Below, in pieces: positions 46,133 to 54,755 of a stretch of 64,000 nucleotides of DNA. Under the pieces are notes generated by a model, which saw only the letters and a list, made by a program, of their open reading frames with translations, made no database searches and had not been told where the DNA came from. Source of the DNA: Ignavibacteria bacterium (GTDB taxonomy: Bacteria > Bacteroidota > Ignavibacteria > Ignavibacteriales > SURF-24); assembly GCA_025612245.1 (NCBI GenBank), contig JAAXKQ010000006.1, positions 186,001-250,000 of the forward strand, read 5' to 3'. Each line of letters opens with the position of its first letter. The stretch's first letter is position 1. Both the position numbers and the translations under genes were made by a program.

Positions 46133-46168
46133 AAAAAAAAAGGTCACTGCCTCAAAGAGAAATGACCT
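46133..46168 (-). terminator. intrinsic terminator of dapF and the monooxygenase-fold gene
   Basis: AGGTCA pairs with TGACCT around a 16-base loop, followed on the minus strand by nine T. Confidence 0.75.
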
Positions 46169-46235
46169 GAAAATAAAATCGTCAAGATGACTAAAAAAAA
46201 TGTATAACTCTGCCCTATGAGCCGTCCCTGAACTA

Positions 46236-46538
46236 TTAGTCCAGAACCTCATACATTGTGGTATACTTTGTGGAATTTTCCTTAATAAGATCTGAGAGCT
46301 TCGACATCAGGATGTCAATTCTTTCATTCTGATTGTCGTCAAAAGCTTCATATGCCTCATCGTTTTCAAAAGTATATAGTTCTTCGAAACTGTTCGTCTT
46401 ATTCTTCTTTTCATAAACCGAATAGCTAAGCAGTCCATTACTTGAAACAAGGGTCTTCAATTCGCGCATTATATTAAGATACTCATCTCTCTTGGCGGGT
46501 ATTACTTCATATTGAATTGAAAAGATAACTTTAGCCAT
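46236..46538 (-). CDS. ABM-like dimeric ferredoxin-fold protein
   Basis: This 100-aa protein matches the antibiotic-biosynthesis-monooxygenase / Dabb-like fold in pattern (VIFSIQYEVIPAKRDEYLNIMR, LLSYSVYEKKNKTNSFEELY, FENDEAYEAF). Such proteins often form dimers and may be stress, haem or quinone-type enzymes. It follows dapF by 12 bp and shares its terminator. No catalytic residues can be assigned by eye. Confidence 0.7.
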   Translation of the reverse strand: MAKVIFSIQYEVIPAKRDEYLNIMRELKTLVSSNGLLSYSVYEKKNKTNSFEELYTFENDEAYEAFDDNQNERIDILMSKLSDLIKENSTKYTTMYEVLD

Positions 46539-46550
46539 AATTTCTCCATT

Positions 46551-47414
46551 TTAAAAATATAGGTTTTTGTAAAATTCTCCGGTAAAAGTAATTACAGCCG
46601 GACCGCTCAGGGACAGATCCCTTATATTTTCTCCATCAGCCTTAAACTCTACCTTTAACTCGTCGCCCCCTTTTGTAATAAGGGTAATTGGAGACTTCAG
46701 TTCTCCCTTAAAGTAGCACACAAGGGCCGAAGCAACCGAGCCTGTTCCGCAGGCCCATGTTTCATCTTCAACTCCTCTTTCATATGTGCGTATAAAAACT
46801 TTGCCTTCAGAAATTTTAATAAAATTAACGTTTGTTCCCGCAGGGGCAAAGTCATTTAAGTATCTAATCTGCCTGCCTAAATCAAATACCGGGAATTCGT
46901 TCAAATCCCAGTAAACTTCTTTTGAACTTCCGGGCTTTAAGACAGCTTCAGCTTTTACAACAACGTGGGGTGAGCCGGTGTTGATGTAGGAAGCCTTGAT
47001 GTGCTGCCCCGATGCCATGAGGCTCATTTCAGGCCTGTAATCTTTTGGCAGGCCGAAATTAAATTTAACATAGTCAGGCCTTAAGATCTCTCCGCTATAA
47101 GTTTCCCCGTTTGAAACAAACCTTGCTCTTTGTGAAGGTATTCTGCCGCTGAAGTCCGCATACCGCAGGGCACACCTGGCGCCATTGCCGCATAAGGTAC
47201 CCGTTGAACCATCGGAATTATAATACTCCATACTGAAATTATAGCCTTCAGCATCATCAATTACAAGAACACCATCAGCACCTATACCCGTCCTCCTGGA
47301 GCACATTTTCAGTATAGCTTCAGAAGTCAAAGCCAGTTCAGGGGCCGTTTTTTTATCAAAAAGAATAAAATCGTTGCCGGCCCCGCTCATCTTTACAAAG
47401 GAAACTTTTTTCAT
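46551..47414 (-). CDS. dapF: diaminopimelate epimerase
   Basis: This enzyme converts LL- to meso-diaminopimelate for lysine and peptidoglycan. The 287-aa protein has KMSGAGNDFILFD, the first catalytic Cys in GTLCGNGARCALRY and the second in TWACGTGSVASAL. Length and start are normal. A promoter-like sequence lies just upstream. The ABM-like gene follows in the same transcript. Confidence 0.96.
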   Translation of the reverse strand: MKKVSFVKMSGAGNDFILFDKKTAPELALTSEAILKMCSRRTGIGADGVLVIDDAEGYNFSMEYYNSDGSTGTLCGNGARCALRYADFSGRIPSQRARFVSNGETYSGEILRPDYVKFNFGLPKDYRPEMSLMASGQHIKASYINTGSPHVVVKAEAVLKPGSSKEVYWDLNEFPVFDLGRQIRYLNDFAPAGTNVNFIKISEGKVFIRTYERGVEDETWACGTGSVASALVCYFKGELKSPITLITKGGDELKVEFKADGENIRDLSLSGPAVITFTGEFYKNLYF

Positions 47415-47423
47415 AGCACATCT

Positions 47424-47452
47424 AATTTAATGGAATAAATAGTCCTTTGCAA
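47424..47452 (-). promoter_or_regulatory. putative dapF promoter
   Basis: TTGCAA (47452-47447), a 17-bp spacer and TAAATT (47429-47424) on the minus strand. It is close to the ATG, giving a very short leader. Confidence 0.4.
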
Positions 47453-47824
47453 TAAGTAATTTTGTTTTTTTTACCCCTGCCATGTCCAGCTTTCCGTGGC
47501 ACCTCAGGCCCCGGAAAAGGGCAAGAGAATTGGGATTGTAGCCCGGGGAAATTTTCCTTTATTTGGGACTGATTTTTTTTCTTTCTTACTTAATTTAAGT
47601 TGTTTCTTCTTCCCGCAAATAAAAAGGGCAATAAGTGCGGGATTTTCCCCAATACATGGGAACTACCGTTTCCGTATGGGGGTTTTGACCTGGATCATAT
47701 GTTAACCTAAAAATTCTAAACTAAAGTCTTTTTAAGGCTGTCATTTTTTGGGTCTCAGCCCCCGGGGGCAGACTTTATACTCTTCCAGTGAAAAATCTTT
47801 TTAAGGAGTAATGGCTTATTCAGT
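47453..47824. other. divergent intergenic region dapF / RR-PAS gene
   Basis: No gene or known RNA is seen. It holds a perfect 12-bp palindrome GCCCCCGGGGGC at 47758-47769. This is extended by GTCT/AGAC to a longer imperfect hairpin at 47752-47773, the most GC-rich spot nearby. CCCGCA...TGCGGG near 47614-47642 can form another hairpin followed by ATTTTCC. Confidence 0.4.
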
Positions 47825-47853
47825 TTGTCACAGTTTGGATAGAGTTTTATAAA
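47825..47853 (+). promoter_or_regulatory. putative promoter of the RR-PAS gene
   Basis: TTGTCA (47825-47830), a 17-bp spacer and TATAAA (47848-47853), about 35 bp before the ATG. Confidence 0.55.
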
Positions 47854-47888
47854 GAGAGAAATTTTCACGATTTTGAAAAAGAGATGCT

Positions 47889-48686
47889 ATGAACAGTAAA
47901 ACAATGCGAATTATGATGGTTGAGGATAACCTTGGCGATGCAATGTTAATTAGCGAAATGCTTAAAGAGACCTGCAGCCAGAGATTTCTGCTTCAGCACA
48001 ACCTGCAGCTTTCTACGGCATTTGAATGCCTCAGCTATAAAAACTTTGACCTCATACTTCTGGACCTCGGGCTGCCGGACAGCCTGGGGCTCGATACTTT
48101 AAGAAAAGTGCTCGATAAGTTCCCCGGTATTCCCGTTGTCATTATGACCGGCCTGGATGACGAGGAGCTTGGCTTTGAAGCCGTCAAAATGGGAGCACAG
48201 GATTACCTCATAAAAGGGCAGATCGACAGCAACCTCCTTTTTAGAACAATCCGCTATTCCATTGAAAGGAAGAGAACCCAAGAAATTATACGCGAAAAGG
48301 AAGAACGCTTCCGCGCTACTTTTGAACAGGCAGCCGTGGGAATAGCGCACCTGACGCTTGAAGGAAGCTGGATCCTTATTAACAGAAAATTCTGCCAGAT
48401 GACAGGACACAGCCATCCGGAGCTCTTAAGACTGAAACTTCAGGACATTATGGAAAAAGAGAGCATTCCGCTGGATCTTAAAAGCATGTCGAAGAGCCTC
48501 CCAGGGCAAACCGGTTCATATTCAGTTGAAAAACGCCTTGTAAATAAAATAAGCCGACAGGAAATATGGACCCGACTGACATTTTCACTCGTAAACTCTG
48601 AATCTGATAAGCCGGCTTATTTAATTCTGGTTGCAGAGGATATTTCTGAAATGAAAAATATTGAAAAGTCACTCCAGGAGGCATAG
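47889..48686 (+). CDS. orphan response regulator with PAS domain
   Basis: This 265-aa protein begins with a receiver domain: acidic pocket MMVEDNLGD, phospho-acceptor Asp59 in LILLDLGLPD, and conserved Thr/Lys in VIMTGLDDEE and DYLIKGQ. A helical linker follows (SIERKRTQEIIREKEERF) and leads into a PAS/PAC domain (FRATFEQAAVGIAHLTLEG...FLILVAEDISEMKN). It ends at EKSLQEA, where histidine kinases of this type would continue with a HisKA domain. There is no DNA-binding or enzymatic output. It may be a complete sensor-receiver adaptor or a truncated hybrid; the sequence ends cleanly before a terminator. Confidence 0.85.
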   Translation: MNSKTMRIMMVEDNLGDAMLISEMLKETCSQRFLLQHNLQLSTAFECLSYKNFDLILLDLGLPDSLGLDTLRKVLDKFPGIPVVIMTGLDDEELGFEAVKMGAQDYLIKGQIDSNLLFRTIRYSIERKRTQEIIREKEERFRATFEQAAVGIAHLTLEGSWILINRKFCQMTGHSHPELLRLKLQDIMEKESIPLDLKSMSKSLPGQTGSYSVEKRLVNKISRQEIWTRLTFSLVNSESDKPAYLILVAEDISEMKNIEKSLQEA

Positions 48687-48703
48687 CGCTTTCCTAAAGA
48701 AAA

Positions 48704-48766
48704 ATAAAGCGCTCAAAGTAAAAGAGCTGTGAGATTACTTCCCATCCCACTCTTTGAGCGCTTTAT
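48704..48766. terminator. bidirectional terminator with alternative pairings
   Basis: ATAAAGCGCTCAAAG (48704-48718) and CTTTGAGCGCTTTAT (48752-48766) are perfectly complementary over 15 bp with a 33-base spacer. The gene stop region also carries AGCGCTTT (48685-48692), which could pair with the left arm instead. It separates two convergent genes; T-runs are weak. Confidence 0.6.
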
Positions 48767-48799
48767 AAAATTAAAAATCCTGGACTAAAAAAGTTCTTT

Positions 48800-50170
48800 T
48801 TACATCGGGAAAGGATATACGAAAGAAACCCTTGGTTCAATTTTCTTCTGCGGAACAAAGTCCACCACGTTGTCGTTGGCATCCCTGACCGGGCTGAAAG
48901 TCCAGTTGTAGACTATTGATACGAGCATAAAAGGAAGCGGTTTATAGCCGACCTCAGCATAGAGGTATGAGCGGTCGTCCAGCTTAAAGAGATCCTTTTC
49001 ATCCTCGATCTTTATCTTGTCATAACCTGCCCTTGCAACATAAGATCCGTCCTTTGGAGAGATGTCAGTTACGAGGTGAAGTATCCCGCTTTTTGGGTCC
49101 TTATCCAACCTCTGGTAGCTTCCCAGGACGTCAAATGCGTTAAATATACGTATAAGCAGCTCGCCATAGTACCCGTTACCAGGGTCTCCCAGATTCTGAA
49201 GTCTTTCGGCCTTGCTTATATATCCATCCTTTGTATTGGTATTCTTACCGCTTTTATCAACCATGAATCTCTCAATCTCGTAAAGAGAGTTGAAGTATGA
49301 AGGCAGGTAGTTATTGCCGTTAAACCTTCTTTCAAGTTTTGCCTGTGCCGTAACCAGCCCAAGCCCGTGAAGGTCCAATTTAAGTCCGAGTGCAGTACCA
49401 TGGCCGAAGTTGACAATCTTGGCGTAATCGAAGTACGGTGTGGCTGTAAACATATCGGTTATGTGTATGGGAAGACCAATATCGGCTCCAACTATTTTTG
49501 TCTTTCCCATATCTTCAAGAACATTCAGTTGCTTCGTGCTGTCGTTAAACTCTGCCTTTGTTACGCCCGAATACTTATTAAAATCCTCGGCAAATGAAGC
49601 GCCGATTTCCAGGTTGCTGATTACGGGAAACTCTGCAAGTGAAGTAAATTTAAGGGGCCTTACGTAGCCGCGCATGCCTGCAACACCTGCCTGCCCGAAG
49701 TTGCCGTAGACTGTTTCAAAGCCAAATTTGCCTAAATCCATATCCAGCTCGAGGCCAACTTTACGCACGTCAAAGCTTGGGCTGTTGTTATACATATAAA
49801 TGATGCTCCCGTGCCCCAATGTGGCATAATCGAGCGCACCAAGTCTGCCATAAAAGGAATCCCCCTTATAGCCGTATCTGACGTATCTTATCAGGCTGAG
49901 GTAGTCGGAAAATTCATTAAAATTTTCGTGGCGGACTTTCCCCTGTGTATCGAAATCGAGATTAACGTCCAGCCCCAGTCCCCAGTTCGAGAAAGAGAGT
50001 TCCGGCCTGATATGCAGTGAATAATATGGTTTCCCGTCAATCCAGGTCATTCCCATGCCGCCTTGAAGGCCTCCCTGGTTTGGGGCAGGATAGAAAGAAG
50101 GAAACTGCTGGGCATTTATCACCTGAAGGAAAGTAATCGTTAAAACAGCCATAAATAATAGTTTTTTCAT
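48800..50170 (-). CDS. outer-membrane beta-barrel protein, function unknown
   Basis: I do not recognise a named family. The 456-aa protein has a signal peptide (LLFMAVLTITFLQVINAQ) and then Pro/Gly-rich strands (GGLQGGMGMTWIDGKPYYSL). Long alternating beta strands follow, with Asp/Gly/Tyr-rich turns (IRYVRYGYKGDSFYGRLGA, LKLDLHGLGLVTAQAKLERR). It ends PRVSFVYPFPM rather than in a terminal Phe. The layout fits a barrel of about 20 strands. Transcribed alone, convergent with the RR-PAS gene. Confidence 0.7.
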   Translation of the reverse strand: MKKLLFMAVLTITFLQVINAQQFPSFYPAPNQGGLQGGMGMTWIDGKPYYSLHIRPELSFSNWGLGLDVNLDFDTQGKVRHENFNEFSDYLSLIRYVRYGYKGDSFYGRLGALDYATLGHGSIIYMYNNSPSFDVRKVGLELDMDLGKFGFETVYGNFGQAGVAGMRGYVRPLKFTSLAEFPVISNLEIGASFAEDFNKYSGVTKAEFNDSTKQLNVLEDMGKTKIVGADIGLPIHITDMFTATPYFDYAKIVNFGHGTALGLKLDLHGLGLVTAQAKLERRFNGNNYLPSYFNSLYEIERFMVDKSGKNTNTKDGYISKAERLQNLGDPGNGYYGELLIRIFNAFDVLGSYQRLDKDPKSGILHLVTDISPKDGSYVARAGYDKIKIEDEKDLFKLDDRSYLYAEVGYKPLPFMLVSIVYNWTFSPVRDANDNVVDFVPQKKIEPRVSFVYPFPM

Positions 50171-50385
50171 TTAACTCCTCATATGTTATCATGTCCTTAA
50201 AAATGTATTATCGGCAGACAGGACATTAAATTGACACCCGTTTTTTACCCCGGGTGGATGCAAATATAGGAATAAAATGGGAATTGGGCCACTCTGCAAA
50301 GAAGGGCAGAATAAATTGCATCCGGCAATCTGTTTTAAGGTAAAAGCGCAGTTTTTTTTCAGAATTGATGCTGATAAAAGAAGGA

Positions 50386-51792
50386 TTATCTCCTGCCCAG
50401 CCAAACCTCAGGGTTCTGGTTTGAACGCTCGTTCCATATCTCAAAATGAAGTATGTTGCCTTCAAGGCTCTCTCCGATCCTGCCAATCAGCGTGCCGGCT
50501 TTTACTTTAGCTCCTTCGCTTACCAGTATCTGCCCTAAGTGCCCGTAGACTGTCCGGAAACTGTTCTTATGTGTAATTATTAGGACACTTCCATAGCCCG
50601 GCACCCAGTTGACGGTCGAAACCACTCCGTCGCAGACGGCTTTGACAGCCTCATCATTGGCTTTTATGTCAATGCCGTAATTCAATGTTATAGTATTGAG
50701 CTTTGAATTTCTGTTTTCGCCAAACTTCCTGACCACACTTCCGCCGTTTACAGGCCAGTGAAGGTGCCCTTTTAAGGACGAAAAGGATTCCATTCCGCTG
50801 TATGTATGATCCTCCTCGACAGGAATTTCAGTCTCAAGCCTTTTCTCTTCCTTTACTTCTTCTTTCCTCTGGGTTACACTTTCTCTTGTAGGAGTCTGAT
50901 TTTTGGCGTTTTCCTTGTTTTTTTTCTCCTTTTCAAGCCTTAAGGCCAGAGCTTTGCGCCTTTCCTCGGCTTTTTTTCTTTCTTCGGCTTTCCTTTTTTC
51001 TTCCCTTTCGATCAGCTTTGAGATCAGGTTTCTTATCTGGCCTTCGGCTTTTTTCTTAAGCTCCAGCTCCCTGGAAAGTGAATTCTTGTCGTTTCTAAGG
51101 CCGGCAAGAATTGATTTCCTTTCAGCCAGCTTTTTATCCAGGCTTTTTTCCTCCAGCTGCTTTTCTTCTGCAATTGCCCTTTTTTCATCCCTTTCAGCTA
51201 CAAGCCTTTTCTGAATACCTGCAAGCTCAGCCTGCTTCTGCTTTAATTCTTCGATATTTTGCTGCCTCTGGAGGGATATTTTTCTCAGATACTTGTATCT
51301 TACGAGCGCCTGGTTTAAGGAGCCGGATGAAAATAATGAGCTGAGTTCGCCGCCCTTTCCGTGCTTATAGAGGTGAACGATGTATTTTGCATAAACTACT
51401 TTCAGGCGGCTGATTTCTTTTTCTATATCTGAAGCCCTGGTTTCATTTACCTCTATCTGCCTGCCTTTTTCCTCCTCCTCCGAGCGGATGGAGCTAATGA
51501 GCTGGTTCAAATAATGGTTCTGCCGGTTGTAGTTTTCAAGAATATCTATGGATAGTTTTTCTTTTTTTTGCTTTGCTTTCAGTTCACTTTCAAGCCTGTT
51601 TATCTCCTGCTTTAGGTCCTTTAGTTCGGCTTTTTTGTCGTTGATCTTCTCCTGCGCATAGAAAGGGCCTATGAAGCAGAAAATAAGCAACAAGGAGATG
51701 AATACTGCAAGAATGCCTTTGCGGAATTTCTCTCCGGGGTTAGAGCTGAGGAAACTGTGTCCGAAATATTTATCCGAGTTTAGATTATCCAT
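50386..51792 (-). CDS. EnvC-like murein hydrolase activator / M23-domain protein
   Basis: This 468-aa protein has an N-terminal membrane/signal segment (GILAVFISLLLIFCFIGPFYA) and long coiled coils (about residues 50-310, rich in Glu/Lys/Arg, e.g. KAELKDLKQEINRLESELKA). The C-terminal domain has the degenerate M23 LytM fold: LHWPVNGGSVVRKFGENRN, VNWVPGYGSVLIITHKN and VYGHLGQILVSEG. The coiled-coil plus LytM layout matches EnvC, which activates amidases at the division site. I prefer ATG 51792; a TTG at 51864 lengthens it to 492 aa without an SD. It ends the TPR-DUF4292-peptidase cluster, separated by a stem-loop. Confidence 0.9.
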   Translation of the reverse strand: MDNLNSDKYFGHSFLSSNPGEKFRKGILAVFISLLLIFCFIGPFYAQEKINDKKAELKDLKQEINRLESELKAKQKKEKLSIDILENYNRQNHYLNQLISSIRSEEEEKGRQIEVNETRASDIEKEISRLKVVYAKYIVHLYKHGKGGELSSLFSSGSLNQALVRYKYLRKISLQRQQNIEELKQKQAELAGIQKRLVAERDEKRAIAEEKQLEEKSLDKKLAERKSILAGLRNDKNSLSRELELKKKAEGQIRNLISKLIEREEKRKAEERKKAEERRKALALRLEKEKKNKENAKNQTPTRESVTQRKEEVKEEKRLETEIPVEEDHTYSGMESFSSLKGHLHWPVNGGSVVRKFGENRNSKLNTITLNYGIDIKANDEAVKAVCDGVVSTVNWVPGYGSVLIITHKNSFRTVYGHLGQILVSEGAKVKAGTLIGRIGESLEGNILHFEIWNERSNQNPEVWLGRR

Positions 51793-51892
51793 AAGATGAA
51801 AAGTCTGAGCAAAAAAAAGGATCTGGGAAAAAGTTACAGATTTATTTTCGAAAATTTTTTTCAAAATTAAAGCAGGTATTTCAGGCAGGGCT

Positions 51893-51925
51893 CTTCAAAA
51901 AGGCGGAATTTCCGCCCTTTTGAAG
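51893..51925 (-). terminator. stem-loop after the DUF4292 gene
   Basis: CTTCAAAA + GGCGGA pair with TCCGCC + TTTTGAAG with one mismatch. The U-tract is poor, so this could be a terminator or a processing site in the polycistron. Confidence 0.4.
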
Positions 51926-51936
51926 AAAAATCTCAT

Positions 51937-52725
51937 TTACCACTTTACCACTTCGGCATCTTCGGGAATTTCAAATGTAATTCTGGAGTTTTTCTTGTTC
52001 ACGTCCACCTTCCTGTATTCTATCTTAATATTCTGTTTTTGCGAATTATTCTTGATTTCAGTTAAAAACGGGACTGGAATTCCGTTAACAAGCTTGAACT
52101 TAGAGTAGCTGCCATCGAGTCTAAGGCTTTCGTCGCTGCCTAAAAGCTGGTAATTTGTAACTACCAGGTCCCTGATGTCAACCGTGTACTTGGTTTTTGC
52201 CGTCGTCAATGAATCTATGTAGGTCAGGACGTACTTATCGTAAACTATTTCATAATTTGAAGGGTTCTGCGTCAGTTTCGGCGTCAGGTTTACTGCGCCA
52301 ATAAAAGCATCCGTAAGGTCGCTAAATGACATATCGACCTTAAATATCTTCCGCAGTATGTCGCTGTTGCTGTTTCCCTTGTAAAGAGTATTGTGCATTG
52401 CGTCGTAGAAAGAAAAATCATTGCTGGTAACAAGAGCCTGTGCCAGCTCGATTCCAAACGGGCCATAAACTTCAAGGTATACAGAATCGGGCCTTTGCAT
52501 TGTTATCTTAAAGTTGGCAGTAGTATTGACCTCGGGGGTATTGATTTCTATTGTCCCCGTGCCCTCGAAGTTTTTAATTTTTCTTCTGTTGGCTTCAAGT
52601 TTTTTTGTAAGGCGTTCCGATGGCAGCAGCTCAACTTTTTCAGTTGGCTTTGACGGCACACAGCCCTCATAAATAAATGTAAAAAACGGCACTAAATAGA
52701 GCAGAACTAATAATAACTTTTTCAC
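51937..52725 (-). CDS. DUF4292 lipoprotein
   Basis: This 262-aa lipoprotein has a signal ending in the cysteine of FIYEGCVPS. It is the LolB/LppX-like DUF4292 fold: strands such as NFEGTGTIEINTPEVNTTAN, YLEVYGPFGIELAQALVTS and DFSFYDAMHNTLYKG. It is known in Bacteroidota as part of the TPR-DUF4292-EnvC neighbourhood. Its GTG start overlaps the TPR stop codon by a few bases, with GGAGAAT upstream. An outer-membrane lipid or envelope role is inferred from fold and context. Confidence 0.85.
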   Translation of the reverse strand: MKKLLLVLLYLVPFFTFIYEGCVPSKPTEKVELLPSERLTKKLEANRRKIKNFEGTGTIEINTPEVNTTANFKITMQRPDSVYLEVYGPFGIELAQALVTSNDFSFYDAMHNTLYKGNSNSDILRKIFKVDMSFSDLTDAFIGAVNLTPKLTQNPSNYEIVYDKYVLTYIDSLTTAKTKYTVDIRDLVVTNYQLLGSDESLRLDGSYSKFKLVNGIPVPFLTEIKNNSQKQNIKIEYRKVDVNKKNSRITFEIPEDAEVVKW

Positions 52726-54527
52726 AATTCTCCTTTTTCAATCTTTGTCTTAAGTTCCAGGTTGTCTGTATTTAACTGGTAGGCCTGCTGCCACATTTCT
52801 AGGGCTTTGCCTTTCTTCCCGGCTTTGAAGTTAACGTCTCCCAGGTGTTCGATCAGGGTAGAATTTGATGAATCGAGCGCAAGAGCCTTTCTTATGAACT
52901 CCTCGGCCTTTTCGTAATCTCCCATTCTGTAGAATACCCAGCCGTATGTATCGAGATAAGATGAGTTACCGGGTTCCTTCGAAACAGCTCTTTCGGCCAT
53001 TTTTAGGGCTTCCTGGAGCCTTATTCCCCTTTCAGCCAGCGAGTAGGCATAATTGTTTAGGATGAGCACATTATTTGGATCGAGGCTCAGGGCTTTGGAA
53101 TAAGCGCTGTCGCACTCGTCCCACTTTTTCTGGGAATTATAAATCATGCCCAGTGTCCCGATCAGGTCCACGTTATTTGAATCCAGTTTTAAAGCCTCTT
53201 TTATATAATGGACTGCCGAATCGGACTCCTTGAGCTGGTTTAACGTATATCCGTATGCCGAAAGGGCCGTCAGGTCATTTGGATTCAGGTAGACGGCCTT
53301 CTCCAGGAATGGCTTTGCCTCTGAATACTTATTCATCTGCGACAGCGAAAGTCCCAAAATAAGGTTGATGGGGAAATTATCCGGGAAGCTCTTAATGGCC
53401 TTATTAAGCACGCTTGCAGCCTCTTCATATTTTTTATTGTCGAAATAAAGCCCTCCCAGGCGTGTCCACGCATCAGGGTTCCATCTGGCAAGCGAAGTCA
53501 CCTCTTTGAATTCCGAAATTGCCACCGAATCCTTTCTTTCGCGCAGTGCAATTTCACCCAGAACCATCTTTACCTGCCAGTTGGAACTATCCTTATCGAG
53601 CTTTTCAAAGACCTGCCTCGTCAGGGGCAGAAGCGTTGAATCCTTCATCGACTGTGTGAGGTAAATGGACCCTATTTTTAATTTAGACTCCATAGGGACC
53701 TTGGGGCTGTCTAAAATTACACGGTACTCATCCAGCGCTTTTGTCCACTGCTCCTGCTGAATATAAATCTGTGCTTTCATTTCCCTCAGTGTAAGGTCGT
53801 CCGGAAACTTCGCTTCAAGTTCGTCAATTGAACTGATTGCCTTGTCAAGCTTATCTGCCTTAATGTAGGATTCAATAAGGAGCTTTCTGACCTCAACGTT
53901 TGAAGGGTCCAGCGTCAGGAGCTGTTCAATTGTTTTAATTGATTCATCGGTATTTCCAAGGCGCTCCTGAAGTTCGGCAATGCGCGCAAGAACGCTCCAT
54001 TCCGGCCCCGTTATTGTCAGGAGCTTCTGGTAAAGGCTCATTGCCTGAAGGGGTTTCGACTGCTGGTAAATATTTGCCAGGTTGTAGTAGGCTCCGACGT
54101 TTCCGGAGTCAAGCTTAATTATTTTTTCGTAAGCCAATGCGGCTGAATCAATCTGATGCCCGTTTGAATAGACTTCGGCAAGTACATTATAATAGTCAAC
54201 ATTTGAGGAATCGAGCTTAACGGCATTATTTATATTGCTTAAAGCAAGAGAGAGCTTGTTTGTCAGAAGGTAATCCTTTGCCAGTGAATAATAAACCCCG
54301 GCCTTCGGATCCATCCTGAGTGCGTCCTGGTACTCAACTATGGCAGATGCGTAATCCCCCTTGGCATCAGCAATGTTTCCATCTATAAAGTGTTCAATTG
54401 CTTCTTTCGACTGGAGACTTTCTACGGAATCAGCTTCCCCGGATTCATTACTCTTCTGAAGCTTGTCTGATGCACATCCGAACAGCAAAAAAGCAAGGCC
54501 AAATATTATTATTGTGTTTTTTAGCAT
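52722..54527 (-). CDS. large TPR lipoprotein
   Basis: This 601-aa lipoprotein has signal TIIIFGLAFLLFGC with a lipobox LFGC. The rest is about 15 tetratricopeptide repeats with regular SNV-D-N or YYNLA motifs (DYASAIVEYQDALRMDPKAG, SAALAYEKIIKLDSGNVGAY, ALEMWQQAYQLNTDNLELKT). It probably scaffolds envelope protein complexes. It is first in a cluster with DUF4292 and the EnvC-like gene, an arrangement typical of Bacteroidota. A palindrome lies in its promoter region. Confidence 0.85.
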   Translation of the reverse strand: MLKNTIIIFGLAFLLFGCASDKLQKSNESGEADSVESLQSKEAIEHFIDGNIADAKGDYASAIVEYQDALRMDPKAGVYYSLAKDYLLTNKLSLALSNINNAVKLDSSNVDYYNVLAEVYSNGHQIDSAALAYEKIIKLDSGNVGAYYNLANIYQQSKPLQAMSLYQKLLTITGPEWSVLARIAELQERLGNTDESIKTIEQLLTLDPSNVEVRKLLIESYIKADKLDKAISSIDELEAKFPDDLTLREMKAQIYIQQEQWTKALDEYRVILDSPKVPMESKLKIGSIYLTQSMKDSTLLPLTRQVFEKLDKDSSNWQVKMVLGEIALRERKDSVAISEFKEVTSLARWNPDAWTRLGGLYFDNKKYEEAASVLNKAIKSFPDNFPINLILGLSLSQMNKYSEAKPFLEKAVYLNPNDLTALSAYGYTLNQLKESDSAVHYIKEALKLDSNNVDLIGTLGMIYNSQKKWDECDSAYSKALSLDPNNVLILNNYAYSLAERGIRLQEALKMAERAVSKEPGNSSYLDTYGWVFYRMGDYEKAEEFIRKALALDSSNSTLIEHLGDVNFKAGKKGKALEMWQQAYQLNTDNLELKTKIEKGEL

Positions 54528-54556
54528 AAAATGTTTTATTTCTTAATTAAAGTTAC

Positions 54557-54584
54557 GTAAAATTTTACATTCAGTGTAAAATTT
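54557..54584. promoter_or_regulatory. palindromic operator-like element between the TPR and ATP-grasp genes
   Basis: AAATTTTACA and TGTAAAATTT flank TTCAG symmetrically (54560-54584), with the overlapping palindrome GTAAAATTTTAC at 54557-54568. It lies 30 bp upstream of the TPR gene start. Confidence 0.4.
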
Positions 54585-54755
54585 CCTGATTATTAACGTA
54601 CCTCATTCCCGGTTTTATACATCTGAAACGGGAAATTGTTCATAAAAATTCTATAAAACAGGGAGATTTGTTCTGCACTTAAAAACCCATTGCCCCCGGG
54701 TGCATATTAACAAGTGCATATTGTTTAATTTAACAAATTATACTATTGTTTACCT

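Noticed and set aside
45968-46252. 95-codon reading frame on the minus strand
   Set aside because: It overlaps the terminator and the end of the ABM-like gene, is rich in Phe/Ser and low-complexity, and has no SD or recognisable domain.
47758-47769. GCCCCCGGGGGC palindrome as a riboswitch or regulator site
   Set aside because: It stands alone and is explained by a GC-rich hairpin; I saw no motif of a known riboswitch around it.
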